Shown here: positions 17,452 to 25,994 of the stretch, piece after piece | How positions within the stretch are numbered: position 1 is the stretch's first letter | Layout of the letters: every line of letters starts with the position of its first letter | NCBI GenBank assembly: GCA_963721345.1 | Contig: CAVRIT010000001.1 | Coordinates: 806,001-870,000, forward strand | DNA: 64,000 bases | Source: JACDAN01 sp963721345 | Lineage (GTDB): Bacteria; Actinomycetota; Thermoleophilia; Gaiellales; Gaiellaceae | Direction: 5' to 3' | Program-made: the position numbers and the translations under genes | Notes under the pieces: generated by a model | Told to the model about the DNA's origin: nothing | Databases searched by the model: none | Seen by the model: only the letters and a program-made list of their open reading frames with translations

Positions 17452-18203
17452 CGGTCGTCACCGGGGGCAGCTCCGGGATCGGCGCCGCGGTGGCGCGGGA
17501 GCTGGCGGGTCGCGGGTGGAAGCTCGTCCTGATCGCGCGGAACGAAGAGCGGCTGCGGGCGGTAGCCCAGGAGGTCGAGGGGGAGTACGAGGTCTGCGAC
17601 GTCGGCGACCGGGAGGCCGTCGAGCGGGTCGGGGCGAGGGTGACGCTGCGTCATCCCGCGATCGGGCTGCTCGTGAACAACGCCGGCTATGGGGGGAGGA
17701 CGCTCGGTGAGAAGGAGCGCCGCGGCTTCCTCGACGCCGATCCGGAGGCTCTCGAGCAACTGCTTCGCACGAACTTCCTCGGCGCCGTCTGGTGCGTTCG
17801 CGCGTTTGCCGGGGCGCTGCGGGCCGGGCGCCCGTCGCACGTCGTGAACGTCGCGTCGGTCGCCGGCGCCGTTGCGGTGCCGCCGGGGCCCTACTCGGCG
17901 TCGAAGCACGCGCTCGTCGCGTTTTCGCGCGCACTCGCCGCGACGCTGCCGCGCGAGGGGATCGAGGTTCACACCGTGAACCCCGGCTTCGTCGAGACGC
18001 CCGGATTTCCGCAGCGAGGCAGGCTCGGTAGCCGACTCCTCGAGCGCGCGGTCGTCGATCCCGATTACGTGGCGCGCCGGATCGTCGGCGCGGTGGAACG
18101 CAATCGCCGGGAGATCTTCGTGCCGGGCTGGTACCGCGTCCCGGCCCTGGCGCAGTGGCTCGCGCCGGGACTCGTCAGCCGCGTGCTTTCGCGGCGGCGC
18201 TAG
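17442..18203 (+). CDS. Short-chain dehydrogenase/reductase
   Basis: 253 aa from the GTG at 17442, overlapping the protease stop by 10 bp. Classical SDR features: the NAD(P) loop VTGGSSGIG at residues 6-14, NNAG near 84, a catalytic serine in VASVAG, the tyrosine/lysine pair in PYSASKHAL near 150-156, and a PG turn after (VNPGFVETPG). An arginine after the second strand (ARNEERL) favours NADPH. The substrate is unknown; the C-terminal GWYRVPALAQWLAPGLV helix may associate with a membrane. Confidence 0.88.
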   Translation: MQVAVVTGGSSGIGAAVARELAGRGWKLVLIARNEERLRAVAQEVEGEYEVCDVGDREAVERVGARVTLRHPAIGLLVNNAGYGGRTLGEKERRGFLDADPEALEQLLRTNFLGAVWCVRAFAGALRAGRPSHVVNVASVAGAVAVPPGPYSASKHALVAFSRALAATLPREGIEVHTVNPGFVETPGFPQRGRLGSRLLERAVVDPDYVARRIVGAVERNRREIFVPGWYRVPALAQWLAPGLVSRVLSRRR

Positions 18204-18236
18204 GTAGGCGCACCCAGCCTCCTCCCCACCGCAAGG

Positions 18237-19292
18237 CTACTGAGGCGCGGCGCGCGTGTCTGTGCCGCCTTCGTCACGATTCTGTGACATCGCGCGGCGG
18301 GCGAGCTCGAGCGCCTCTTCTCGCGTCGAGATCGCCCCGGCAGCCCGCTCCTCTTCCACGAGCTCGAGGATGCGGCCGATATCCGGCCCCGGCGGCAGCC
18401 CCAGCTCGTCGCCGCGCAGGAGCGGCTTCTTGGGGTCGCCCCGCCGGGCGTCCTCGATGGCGCTCTCGAGCTCCGAGCCCGCGCCGAGGAACCTCGCGGC
18501 GTCGACCGCCCAGGGCTCCGTTGCCCGCCTGAAGCGAAAGACAGTCCGGGGCGTCAGCTCGTCCGGAGCGACCGCCCGCATGAGGGAACCGGCGTAACGA
18601 CGGAGCTCGTTCGAGACGGGGAAGCGGACGACCGAATCGCCGAAGACCGCAACGAACCGCATCTCGGGACCAGGCTCGTCGAGCGATCGCAGGCGCTCGG
18701 TCGAGCCGCCGAGCGGCTCCAGCAGCCGCAGCTCGGCGAGCCGCTCGTACCCCGCGGGGCTGAGCCTCAGGAGCTCCTGGACGATGCGCTCGCCCGCCGG
18801 GTGAGTGACGAGACCGGCGCGCTCCCGGATGAGCTGCTCCGTCTCGGGCTCGATCGTGAAGCCCAGCTCGTCCTCCAGTCGTACCGCGCGCAAGAGCCTC
18901 AGCGGGTCGTCTTCGAAGACCGACGCGCGGACCACCCGGATCACGCGAGCCTCGGCGTCGGCCACGCCTCCGAAGGGGTCGATCAGCTCACCCCCCTGCA
19001 ACGGCTGCGCTATGGCGTTGATCGTGAAGTCCCGTGTCGCCAGGTCCTCTTCGATTCCGTTTCGCAGCGGCGTGAAGTCGACGGTCCGGCCGTCGTCCAG
19101 CGCGACGCGCCACGCACCGTGACGTTCAGAGAGCGGAAACAATGGCTCCCCGTAGCGCCGCGCGGCCTGCTTCGGATCCCGGCACGCGATGTCCAGGTCG
19201 ACCACCGAGCGTCCGAGCAGTTCGTCGCGGACCGCCCCTCCGACGATCCACGCGTCCTCGCCCGCCAGGATCTCCCGCGCACGCTCAAGCAT
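18237..19292 (-). CDS. CCA tRNA nucleotidyltransferase / poly(A) polymerase family protein
   Basis: 351 aa. N-terminal class II nucleotidyltransferase head: GGAVRDELLGR at residues 18-28, metal-binding D-x-D in VDLDIACRD near 32-38, then TRDFTINAIA near 87 and DPLRLLRAVRLEDELGF near 128-144 (the template-less nucleotide-recognition helix). No HD phosphohydrolase motif is present in the C-terminal half. The enzyme probably adds or repairs the 3' CCA of tRNA. It overlaps the start of alr by 8 bp on the same strand. Confidence 0.88.
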   Translation of the reverse strand: MLERAREILAGEDAWIVGGAVRDELLGRSVVDLDIACRDPKQAARRYGEPLFPLSERHGAWRVALDDGRTVDFTPLRNGIEEDLATRDFTINAIAQPLQGGELIDPFGGVADAEARVIRVVRASVFEDDPLRLLRAVRLEDELGFTIEPETEQLIRERAGLVTHPAGERIVQELLRLSPAGYERLAELRLLEPLGGSTERLRSLDEPGPEMRFVAVFGDSVVRFPVSNELRRYAGSLMRAVAPDELTPRTVFRFRRATEPWAVDAARFLGAGSELESAIEDARRGDPKKPLLRGDELGLPPGPDIGRILELVEEERAAGAISTREEALELARRAMSQNRDEGGTDTRAAPQ

Positions 19293-20304
19293 CGAGCACC
19301 GAGCGCCGTGCCCTTAGCCGGCTCGAGTTCACGCCGCAGACGATCTCGTAGTTGATGGTCTCCGAGACCGAGGCGTGCTCCTCGGCGAGGACGCCGTCGC
19401 CGATCAGGGTGACGGCCGTGCCGGCCGGGAGGCGGTCGGGAAGCTCCACCGCGAATGCGTCCATCGAGATCGTGCCGACCACGCGCCGCCTTTCCCCCTC
19501 GACGACGACCTCAGTTCCGGTCATGTCGCGCCGGAAGCCGTCGCCGTACCCAACCGGGACGATCCCGATCCAGGTGGGCTCGGCGGCGGAGTACCGGCGG
19601 CCGTAGCCCGTGCTCTCACCGGGGGCAAGGCGGCGGACCTGCGCGATCCGCGACTCCCACCGGAACACCGGCTCGAGTCCGTCGTCGCCCGGGTCGCGCC
19701 CGAACGGGGAGAGGCCGTAGAGGGCGATGCCGCACCGCGCTGCGTCCAACCGCGCCTCGGGCAGGGCGAGGGCTGCGGCGGAGTTGGCGGCGTGCCGCGT
19801 CAGGTGGGAATAGCGTCGCGTCGCCTCGGCGAAGCGCCGGAGCTGCTCGCCCGCGAACTCGGGGTCGGAGTCCGCCGTCGCGAGGTGCGTCATCAGGCCG
19901 ACAACCTCGACCGGAAGATCCGGGAGCTCGGACAGGCCCCACCGCCCCATGCCCGTGTCGATCTTGAGATGGACCCGGACGCCTTCGGGGATCTCGTCGT
20001 CGAACACGACGAGCTCGAGTCGCGCCTCGCGAGCCACGGTGAGCTCGCGCCCCGTCGTCGGGCCCATCACGAGGATCCGTGCGTCGGAAAACTCGTCACG
20101 CAGCTCGAGCGCCTCGGCAATCGTGGCCACGCACAGAACCGCCGCGCCCTCGCCGAGTGCCGCGCCCGCGACGTCGATCGCGCCGTGGCCGTAGCCGTCG
20201 GCCTTGACGACCGCCCAGAGCTCCGTCTCGCCGAGCACCTCGCGGAGCCGGCGCGCGTTCCGGCGCAGGGCGCCGAGGTCGATCGTGATCTCGGACCTAT
20301 GCAT
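19285..20304 (-). CDS. alr: Alanine racemase
   Basis: 339 aa. Fold-type III PLP enzyme: the PLP lysine is K34 in AVVKADGYGHG, the second catalytic base is the tyrosine in STGYGRRYSA near residue 238, and the domain end carries TISMDAF near 285. It supplies D-alanine for peptidoglycan. The gene lies in the usual actinobacterial order with nnr and acpS, with overlapping ends on both sides (8 bp each), so it is part of a single minus-strand operon. Confidence 0.95.
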   Translation of the reverse strand: MHRSEITIDLGALRRNARRLREVLGETELWAVVKADGYGHGAIDVAGAALGEGAAVLCVATIAEALELRDEFSDARILVMGPTTGRELTVAREARLELVVFDDEIPEGVRVHLKIDTGMGRWGLSELPDLPVEVVGLMTHLATADSDPEFAGEQLRRFAEATRRYSHLTRHAANSAAALALPEARLDAARCGIALYGLSPFGRDPGDDGLEPVFRWESRIAQVRRLAPGESTGYGRRYSAAEPTWIGIVPVGYGDGFRRDMTGTEVVVEGERRRVVGTISMDAFAVELPDRLPAGTAVTLIGDGVLAEEHASVSETINYEIVCGVNSSRLRARRSVLDA

Positions 20305-21604
20305 CGAGAACGCGCGGGAGCGACGTCAGCAGGTCGCTCGCGACGAGGCCCGACCGGAACGGCGCGTTGACGGCAGCCTGGGTGTGGGCGACCGCCGCCG
20401 CCGCCGTCGCGAGGCGGGGATCCATCCCCTTCGCGAGAAAGGCAGCGACGACCCCCGTCAGGACGTCGCCGGTACCCGCCGTGGCAAGGGACGGGAACCC
20501 ACCGCAGACGAGCGGCCCGCTCCCCGGAGCGCCGACGAGCGTGCCTTCGCCCTTGAGCAGTACGACGCAGCGGAAGCGCTCGACCGCACGGTTCAGCGCC
20601 TCGAGCCGGTGCGCGTCGACCCAGGCCGCATCCTCGCCGAGCAGGCGCCCGAGCTCACCGGAGTGCGGGGTGAGCACGGTCGCACCCTCCCGCGCGACGG
20701 GCTCGAGCTCCCAGAGGCCGTCGGCGTCGACGACCGCCGGGAGCGCCGACTCCACCAGCAGGCGGCGGACGAGCTCGGTTCGGTCGCGGCCCAGACCGGG
20801 GCCGATCGCCAGCGCCGAAGCGCGCTCCGTCGCGTCCCAGACCTCGTCGAGCGGCCGCTTCACGGCTTCGAGCAAGCGCGCCTCGACGATGGGCAGGGAC
20901 TCCGGCGGCGCCGCTACGGCCACGTACCCCGCGTCGGCGCGAAACGCCGCCGCCGCCGCGAGGCAGACCGCGCCGGTCATTCCCGGCGAGCCTCCGACGA
21001 CGAGCACCGAGCCCGCCGTGTACTTCGTGTCCCCCGGCTTCCGTCGCGGAACGAGGTCGAGGACGGCGGGCGTGACGAGCCCGTGGGCGGTCACTCGGTG
21101 CTCGAGGCCGATGTCGGCGACGACGAGCTCCCCCCGGTGAAAGCGGCCCGGCGCGACCTCGTGTCCGACCTTCCGGCCGTGGAAGCTCACCGTCAGGGCC
21201 GCCCGCACCCCGGCTCCCGGCACTTCCCCGGTCGAGGCGTCGACGCCGGAGGGGATGTCGACCGCGACCACCGGGGCCCCTGCCTCGTTGATCGCGCTGA
21301 TCTGCGCGGCGGCCTCCTCCCGCGGGGCGCCGCGGAAGCCCGTCCCGAAGAGCGCGTCGATCACCACGTCGGCCTGCCCGAGCGCGACCTCTTCCCAGCC
21401 GCTCGCGCGGAGGAGCTCCGCAGCGATGCGCCCGTCGCCGCCGTTCGCGCCGTCGCCGTAGACGCCCGCGAACGATCGCGCCTGTGGGAAGTGCGTGAGG
21501 ATCTCCTCGGCGAGCGCACGCCCCGCCCGGTCCATCAGCTGCGCGACGTCGTGCCCTTCCTCCGCCGCACGCAGCTCCTCGGCGGTGTAAAGGGGTTCAA
21601 TCAC
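20297..21604 (-). CDS. nnr: Bifunctional NAD(P)HX epimerase / ADP-dependent dehydratase
   Basis: 435 aa from the GTG at 21604 (the frame is open to 21631). The N-terminal YjeF_N epimerase domain (about 1-190) shows GDGANGGDGRIAAELL near residue 50 and VAVDIPSGVDASTG. The C-terminal carbohydrate-kinase-like dehydratase domain (about 205-430) shows VVGGSPGMTGAV, LTPHSGELGRLLG and ATAGTGDVLTGV with the catalytic GTGD aspartate. It repairs hydrated NADH/NADPH. The start overlaps the end of acpS by 8 bp. Confidence 0.93.
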   Translation of the reverse strand: MIEPLYTAEELRAAEEGHDVAQLMDRAGRALAEEILTHFPQARSFAGVYGDGANGGDGRIAAELLRASGWEEVALGQADVVIDALFGTGFRGAPREEAAAQISAINEAGAPVVAVDIPSGVDASTGEVPGAGVRAALTVSFHGRKVGHEVAPGRFHRGELVVADIGLEHRVTAHGLVTPAVLDLVPRRKPGDTKYTAGSVLVVGGSPGMTGAVCLAAAAAFRADAGYVAVAAPPESLPIVEARLLEAVKRPLDEVWDATERASALAIGPGLGRDRTELVRRLLVESALPAVVDADGLWELEPVAREGATVLTPHSGELGRLLGEDAAWVDAHRLEALNRAVERFRCVVLLKGEGTLVGAPGSGPLVCGGFPSLATAGTGDVLTGVVAAFLAKGMDPRLATAAAAVAHTQAAVNAPFRSGLVASDLLTSLPRVLDA

Positions 21605-21971
21605 GGGGCTCGGCGACCACGCAGACCGCACTCGCGAGCTCGCGCGAGTGGGTCATGGAGAGGTCGATCGCCCCCGCCCCGACCCTGCGGGACCAGGCTT
21701 CGACCCGTCCCGACAGGCGAACTGACGGCTTGGGCCGGCCCGCGATCTCGATGTCCCGCCAAGCGAAGAGGCGCGCCACGCCGAAGCCGAGCGCCTTCCC
21801 GACGGCCTCCTTGCCGGCGAACCTCGCCGCATAGTGCTGCGCCGGGTTGGCGCGGCTGTCGCAGTACGCCTGCTCCGCCGGCGTGAAGCAGCGGTCCCTG
21901 AAGCCTGAGTAGCGCTCCAGCGCCTCGCGGATCCGCCCGATCTCGATCATGTCCGTCCCCACCCGGGTCAC
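21597..21971 (-). CDS. acpS: Holo-[acyl-carrier-protein] synthase
   Basis: 124 aa from the GTG at 21971, which overlaps the stop of the HAD gene as GTGA. AcpS motifs: GTDMIEIGRI at residues 5-14 with the metal aspartate and FAGKEAVGKALG near 55-66 with the metal glutamate. It transfers 4'-phosphopantetheine from CoA to acyl carrier protein. The length matches the trimeric AcpS class. Same operon as alr and nnr. Confidence 0.94.
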   Translation of the reverse strand: MTRVGTDMIEIGRIREALERYSGFRDRCFTPAEQAYCDSRANPAQHYAARFAGKEAVGKALGFGVARLFAWRDIEIAGRPKPSVRLSGRVEAWSRRVGAGAIDLSMTHSRELASAVCVVAEPRD

Positions 21972-22744
21972 ACCATCTCCTCGAGCCAACGCGGCAGGTC
22001 CGCGACGGACGAGAGGACGACGTCCGGCGAGACCCGCGAGCGCTCGACCTCGTCCGGCCGGAACTTTCCCGTGCGCACGAGCGCCGTGCGCAGGCCGAAG
22101 AGCTGCGCGCCGCCGATGTCCGCCTCGATGTCGTCGCCGATCATCCAGGTGCGCTCCGGCTCGGCGTCGAGCGCCTCGAGCGCGGCCGCGAAGTAGGCGC
22201 CGCTCGGCTTGCCGAGCACCGTGGCCTCGACGTCCGACGCGTACTCGAGGCCCGCGACGAAGCAGCCCGCGTCGAGAAGCGGACCGCGCGAGGTCTGCCA
22301 CCAGCGGTTCCGGTGCAGGCAGAAGAGCTGCGCGCCAGCTTCGAGCTCGGCGAACGCGCGCGCCAGGTTCATGTACGAGAAGACGCGGTTCGTCTCTTCC
22401 GTCTCGTCGGCGCCGCCGACCAGCACGGCCTCGGCGTCCTCCCCGACGAGCTGCACCGCGTCGAGGTCCTCCAGCACGGCCGCCATCGTCAGCGCGAGCA
22501 CCCGCTTCCCGGCCAGCTCACGGGCGGCGGCCATCGCAGTCGTCTGCAGCTCGTCGTCGTCGAGCTCGAAGCCGAGGTCGCGGAGCTCGCCGGCAAGCGA
22601 ACGGTGCGAGTTCGTCGTGTTGTTCGTGACGAACCGGAGCCGGTGACCATTCTCGCGCAGCTGGCGGACAGCCTCGGGCGCCCCGCGGATCGCCTGCCCG
22701 GACACGTGGAGCACTCCGTCGATGTCGAGCAGAATGGCCGCCAT
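21968..22744 (-). CDS. HAD-superfamily hydrolase, subfamily IIA (NagD/LHPP-like)
   Basis: 258 aa. HAD motif I, LLDIDGVL, at residues 5-12; motif II, VTNNTTNS, near 39-46; the motif III lysine in LGKPSGAYF near 175; motif IV, MIGDDIEADIGGA, near 197-209. The C2-type cap between motifs II and III matches NagD, 4-nitrophenylphosphatase and LHPP proteins. It is probably a phosphatase for small phosphorylated metabolites. It is first in the acpS-nnr-alr operon and divergent from the GGQ-domain gene; the two 5' ends lie 19 bp apart. Confidence 0.88.
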   Translation of the reverse strand: MAAILLDIDGVLHVSGQAIRGAPEAVRQLRENGHRLRFVTNNTTNSHRSLAGELRDLGFELDDDELQTTAMAAARELAGKRVLALTMAAVLEDLDAVQLVGEDAEAVLVGGADETEETNRVFSYMNLARAFAELEAGAQLFCLHRNRWWQTSRGPLLDAGCFVAGLEYASDVEATVLGKPSGAYFAAALEALDAEPERTWMIGDDIEADIGGAQLFGLRTALVRTGKFRPDEVERSRVSPDVVLSSVADLPRWLEEMV

Positions 22745-22763
22745 CGGCGGCGAGTCTATTCAG

Positions 22764-23165
22764 GTGACGAGGACGGTGGCGATCCCCGTTTCGGAGGTCG
22801 AGCTGCGCTTTTCGCGTTCGAGCGGCCCAGGCGGTCAGCACGCGCAGAAGAGCGAGACGCGGGTGGAGGCGGTCTTCGACGTCGAGGCGTCGGGAACGCT
22901 GACGGGTCCGCAGAAGACGCGTGCGATCCGCCGGGCCGGCCCTGTGATCCGCGCCGTCGCCCAGGACGAGCGCAGCCAGGCGCGGAATCGCGAGCTCGCC
23001 CTCGAGCGGCTCGCCTCGGCGCTGCGCGAGGCGCTCAAGGTCGAACGCCCGCGGCGCCCGACCAGGCCGACGTCGGCTTCCCGCAAGCGCCGGCTGGAGG
23101 AGAAGCGCCGCCGAGGCGAGACGAAGCAGCTCCGCCGCCCGCCGCCGGAAGGTTCCGCCGGCTAG
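22764..23165 (+). CDS. GGQ-domain peptidyl-tRNA hydrolase (ArfB/ICT1-like)
   Basis: 133 aa from the GTG at 22764 (next GTG at 22776). An RF-1-like domain with an intact peptide-release motif, SSGPGGQHAQKSETRVE, at about residues 18-34, followed by a strongly basic tail rich in Arg/Lys as in ArfB, which anchors in the mRNA entry channel. The expected role is rescue of ribosomes stalled on non-stop mRNA by hydrolysing peptidyl-tRNA. The last 4 bp overlap the convergent GGDEF gene. Confidence 0.9.
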   Translation: MTRTVAIPVSEVELRFSRSSGPGGQHAQKSETRVEAVFDVEASGTLTGPQKTRAIRRAGPVIRAVAQDERSQARNRELALERLASALREALKVERPRRPTRPTSASRKRRLEEKRRRGETKQLRRPPPEGSAG

Positions 23166-24019
23166 CCGGACGCCGGAAGCTGCGCGAGCGTGGCGGCCGG
23201 GCGCAGGTAGCCCCGCATGACCTTCCGCGCGTAGAGACGCTCGCTCGCGGCGCGGTAGAGCGCGAGCGCGTTCTCGCCCTCCTGTGGATGCACCGCCCAG
23301 CCGAAGGTCGCCCTCGTCCCCTGCGACGAGAGAATCCACTCGAGCCGCGTGCTCACCTCCGCCGCCTCGTCCAGCGTCGCGGTCGACGCGAGCACGGCGA
23401 ACTCGTCGCTGCCGACCCGCGCGATCTGGTCCTCCGGCGCGAGCGAGCGCGACAGCCGGTCCGCCACCTGCCGGAGGGCCTCGTCCCCGGCGGACGGCCC
23501 AGCCTCGTGGTTCAGCTCCTTCAGCGCGTCCATGTCCGCGAGCAGCAGCCCGAACGGGCTTCCGGTCTCCAGCCGCATCGTGATCGCCGCTTCGAACGCC
23601 CGGGTGTTCGGCAGCCCCGTGAGGACGTCCCGCTCCGCGAGGATCCGCAGCTCGTCGACCATCGCGCGATTGCGGCTCGCAAAGAGCCCGATCAGCGCGC
23701 CGATGCTGACGAACGTGACGAAGCGGATCACCGTGCTGCCGGTGAGCACGTCGGTCGAGGGGATCTCCTGGTTGGCCAGGATCCCCATGACGTAGAGCGC
23801 CGTCGCAGCGAGGCCGGCCACGGCCCCCACGCGGGGTCCCGTCGCCATCGCCGTCAGCGCGATCGAGATGTAGAAGAAGTGCGCAAGCCCCAGGCCGGGC
23901 TGCTCGTAGACGGCGAACGCGAGGAAGACGACAGGGAACGAGGCCGCCGAGCAGGCGAAGAGGAGCTGACGGGCCGTGGGCGCCGCAGGCATCCGACGAA
24001 CTCTCAAGCACTGCCCCAC
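23162..24019 (-). CDS. Membrane GGDEF-domain protein with altered active site
   Basis: 285 aa. Four to five membrane helices (about residues 17-115) without a recognised sensor domain, a short linker (SRNRAMVDELRILAERDVLTGLPNTRAFE), and a GGDEF domain (about 128-275). The signature reads RVGSDEF, near residue 205, in place of GGDEF: the first two glycines are Val-Gly followed by Ser. The preceding metal site, LLADMDALKELN, is normal. Activity as a diguanylate cyclase is doubtful; a c-di-GMP or GTP-sensing role is possible. Confidence 0.82.
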   Translation of the reverse strand: MGQCLRVRRMPAAPTARQLLFACSAASFPVVFLAFAVYEQPGLGLAHFFYISIALTAMATGPRVGAVAGLAATALYVMGILANQEIPSTDVLTGSTVIRFVTFVSIGALIGLFASRNRAMVDELRILAERDVLTGLPNTRAFEAAITMRLETGSPFGLLLADMDALKELNHEAGPSAGDEALRQVADRLSRSLAPEDQIARVGSDEFAVLASTATLDEAAEVSTRLEWILSSQGTRATFGWAVHPQEGENALALYRAASERLYARKVMRGYLRPAATLAQLPASG

Positions 24020-24070
24020 CCACCGCGTCCCTCAAAAGAGGTATCCGCCGCGGGACGGGACTCGACGGGG

Positions 24071-25897
24071 TTATTCGACCGTGACGGTCTTCGCGAGGTT
24101 CCTGGGCTGGTCGACGTTCAGCCCGCGTAGCCGGGCGATGCGATAGGCCAGCAGCTGCAGCGGCACGACGGCGAGGACCGCCTGCAGGAACGCCGGCGTG
24201 CGCGGCACGTAGATCACGTCGTCGGCGTGGTGCTGGATGTCCTCGTTCCCGTCGGTGGCGATCGCGATCACGTGGGCGCCGCGGGCCCGCGTCTCCTGGA
24301 TGTTCGAGACGATCTTGTCGTAGACGTGGATCTTCGTCGCGACGACCACGACGGGCGTCCCCTCCTCGAGCAGTGCGATCGGGCCGTGCTTCATCTCCCC
24401 CGCCGAGTACCCCTCGGTGGGGATGTACGAGATCTCTTTCAGCTTCAACGCTCCCTCGAGGGCGACGGGCAGCCCGATGTGCCGGCCGAGGTAGAGGAAG
24501 AACGGGCAGTCGTAGAACCGCTGCGCGATCTCCTCGATCGGATGGTCGGCGTCGAGGAACGCCGCGATCTTGCCGGGCAGCGTGTAGACCTGGTCGACGA
24601 TGAACTCGATCTCCTCGGGCGGCAGGGTCCCGCGGATCTCGGCCAGCTTCAACCCGATCAGATAGAGAAGCGCGACCTGCGCGGTGAAGGTCTTCGACGC
24701 CGCAACGCCGACCTCGAGTCCGCAGCGCGTGTAGAGAGACGAATCGACCTCGCGCGTGATCTGCGAGCCCATCATGTTCGTGATCGCAACGGTGTGGGCG
24801 CCCTTCTCGCGCGCGAGCCGCATGGCCGCAACCGTGTCCCGCGTCTCGCCCGACTGTGAGATGCCGATCACGAGCGTGTCCTCGTCGATCACCGGGTTGC
24901 GGTAGATCCACTCGGAGGCGATGTCCGGCTCGACGGGCACCCGCCCCCACTCCTCGATCACGTAGCGCCCGACGACGCCTGCGTGGTACGCCGTGCCACA
25001 CGCGAGCACGACCACGCGGCGGAGCTGTCGCAGCTGGTCGTCCGTCATCCCCAGCCCCTCGAGCACGAGATGACCGTGGCGCGCGCGGTCGCCGATCGTC
25101 TCGGCGACGGCCTCGGGCTGCTCGTAGATCTCCTTGAGCATGAACGTCTCGTAGCCGCCCTTCTCGGCGATCTCGTCGTCCCAGTCGAGCTCCAGCGAGT
25201 CGCGCTGGACGACAGTGCCGTCGACGCGGGTGAACTCGACGGTCTCGGGCGTGATCGTCACGACGTCGCCGTCGTCCGGGAAAATGACGTTGCGTGTCTC
25301 GGTCAGGAAGGCCGCGGCGTTGGACGCGAGGAAGTTCTCGTGCTTGCCGAGGCCGACGACGAGCGGGGTCTGGTGGCGGGCACCCACGAGCTCGCTCGGG
25401 TGGTCGCGGTGGATCACGACGAAGGTGAAGTGGCCCTCGAGCTCGGCGAACGTGTTCCGGACAGCCTCGGACAGATCGCCGTCGTAATGGGTTTCGATCA
25501 GATGCGCCACGGTCTCGGCGTCCGTCTCGGAGCTGAACGCGTGTCCCTCCTCCTCGAGTCGCGCCTTCAGCTCGCGGTAGTTCTCGACGATCCCGTTGAG
25601 GACGATCGCGAGCTTCCCGTCGTCGCATGCCGTGAGCGGGTGCGCATTCCCCTCGGTCACCGCACCGTGCGTCGCCCAGCGCGTGTGGCCGAGGCCGGTC
25701 GTCGAGGGTGACCCGTTCGTGGCTGCGGCGGCCTTCAGCATCTGGAGGTTCCCCACGGCGCGGACGTAGTCCAGCCCGGAGTCTTCGAGGAGCGCGATCC
25801 CGGCCGAGTCGTAGCCGCGGTACTCGAGGCGCTCCAGTCCCTGGATCAGGAGCTGCTTCGCGGGTCTCGGCCCGACATATCCGATGATTCCACACAT
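24071..25897 (-). CDS. glmS: Glutamine-fructose-6-phosphate aminotransferase (isomerizing)
   Basis: 608 aa. The ATG at 25897 exposes the N-terminal nucleophile Cys2 (MCGIIGYVG) and has AGGAG about 8 bp upstream. Class II glutaminase domain at 2-220 (HTRWATHG, LNGIVENY), then two SIS domains with SQSGETRDTV near 350 and the C-terminal DQPRNLAKTVTVE that closes the sugar-phosphate site. It makes glucosamine-6-phosphate, the first committed step to UDP-GlcNAc. It lies 97 bp downstream of glmM on the same strand. No glmS-ribozyme-like core was seen in that gap. Confidence 0.96.
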   Translation of the reverse strand: MCGIIGYVGPRPAKQLLIQGLERLEYRGYDSAGIALLEDSGLDYVRAVGNLQMLKAAAATNGSPSTTGLGHTRWATHGAVTEGNAHPLTACDDGKLAIVLNGIVENYRELKARLEEEGHAFSSETDAETVAHLIETHYDGDLSEAVRNTFAELEGHFTFVVIHRDHPSELVGARHQTPLVVGLGKHENFLASNAAAFLTETRNVIFPDDGDVVTITPETVEFTRVDGTVVQRDSLELDWDDEIAEKGGYETFMLKEIYEQPEAVAETIGDRARHGHLVLEGLGMTDDQLRQLRRVVVLACGTAYHAGVVGRYVIEEWGRVPVEPDIASEWIYRNPVIDEDTLVIGISQSGETRDTVAAMRLAREKGAHTVAITNMMGSQITREVDSSLYTRCGLEVGVAASKTFTAQVALLYLIGLKLAEIRGTLPPEEIEFIVDQVYTLPGKIAAFLDADHPIEEIAQRFYDCPFFLYLGRHIGLPVALEGALKLKEISYIPTEGYSAGEMKHGPIALLEEGTPVVVVATKIHVYDKIVSNIQETRARGAHVIAIATDGNEDIQHHADDVIYVPRTPAFLQAVLAVVPLQLLAYRIARLRGLNVDQPRNLAKTVTVE

Positions 25898-25994
25898 CTC
25901 GAGGGCTCCTTGGACGACTGCCGCCTGGCCGCAAATCCCCTCGTAAACGCACAAGAGCCCGGCTGCGGCCGACCCCCCGACGTTGGTGGATCGA

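Noticed and set aside
22518..25952. A 1144-codon open frame on the minus strand
   Set aside because: It runs in another frame through the HAD gene, antisense to the GGQ-domain gene, and across the GGDEF and glmS genes; its composition is Arg/Gly/Pro-rich and shows no domain. High GC makes such long shadow frames common.
25898..25994. glmS ribozyme in the glmS leader
   Set aside because: The gap is under 100 nt and lacks the conserved core and double-pseudoknot arrangement; only a normal AGGAG site is apparent.
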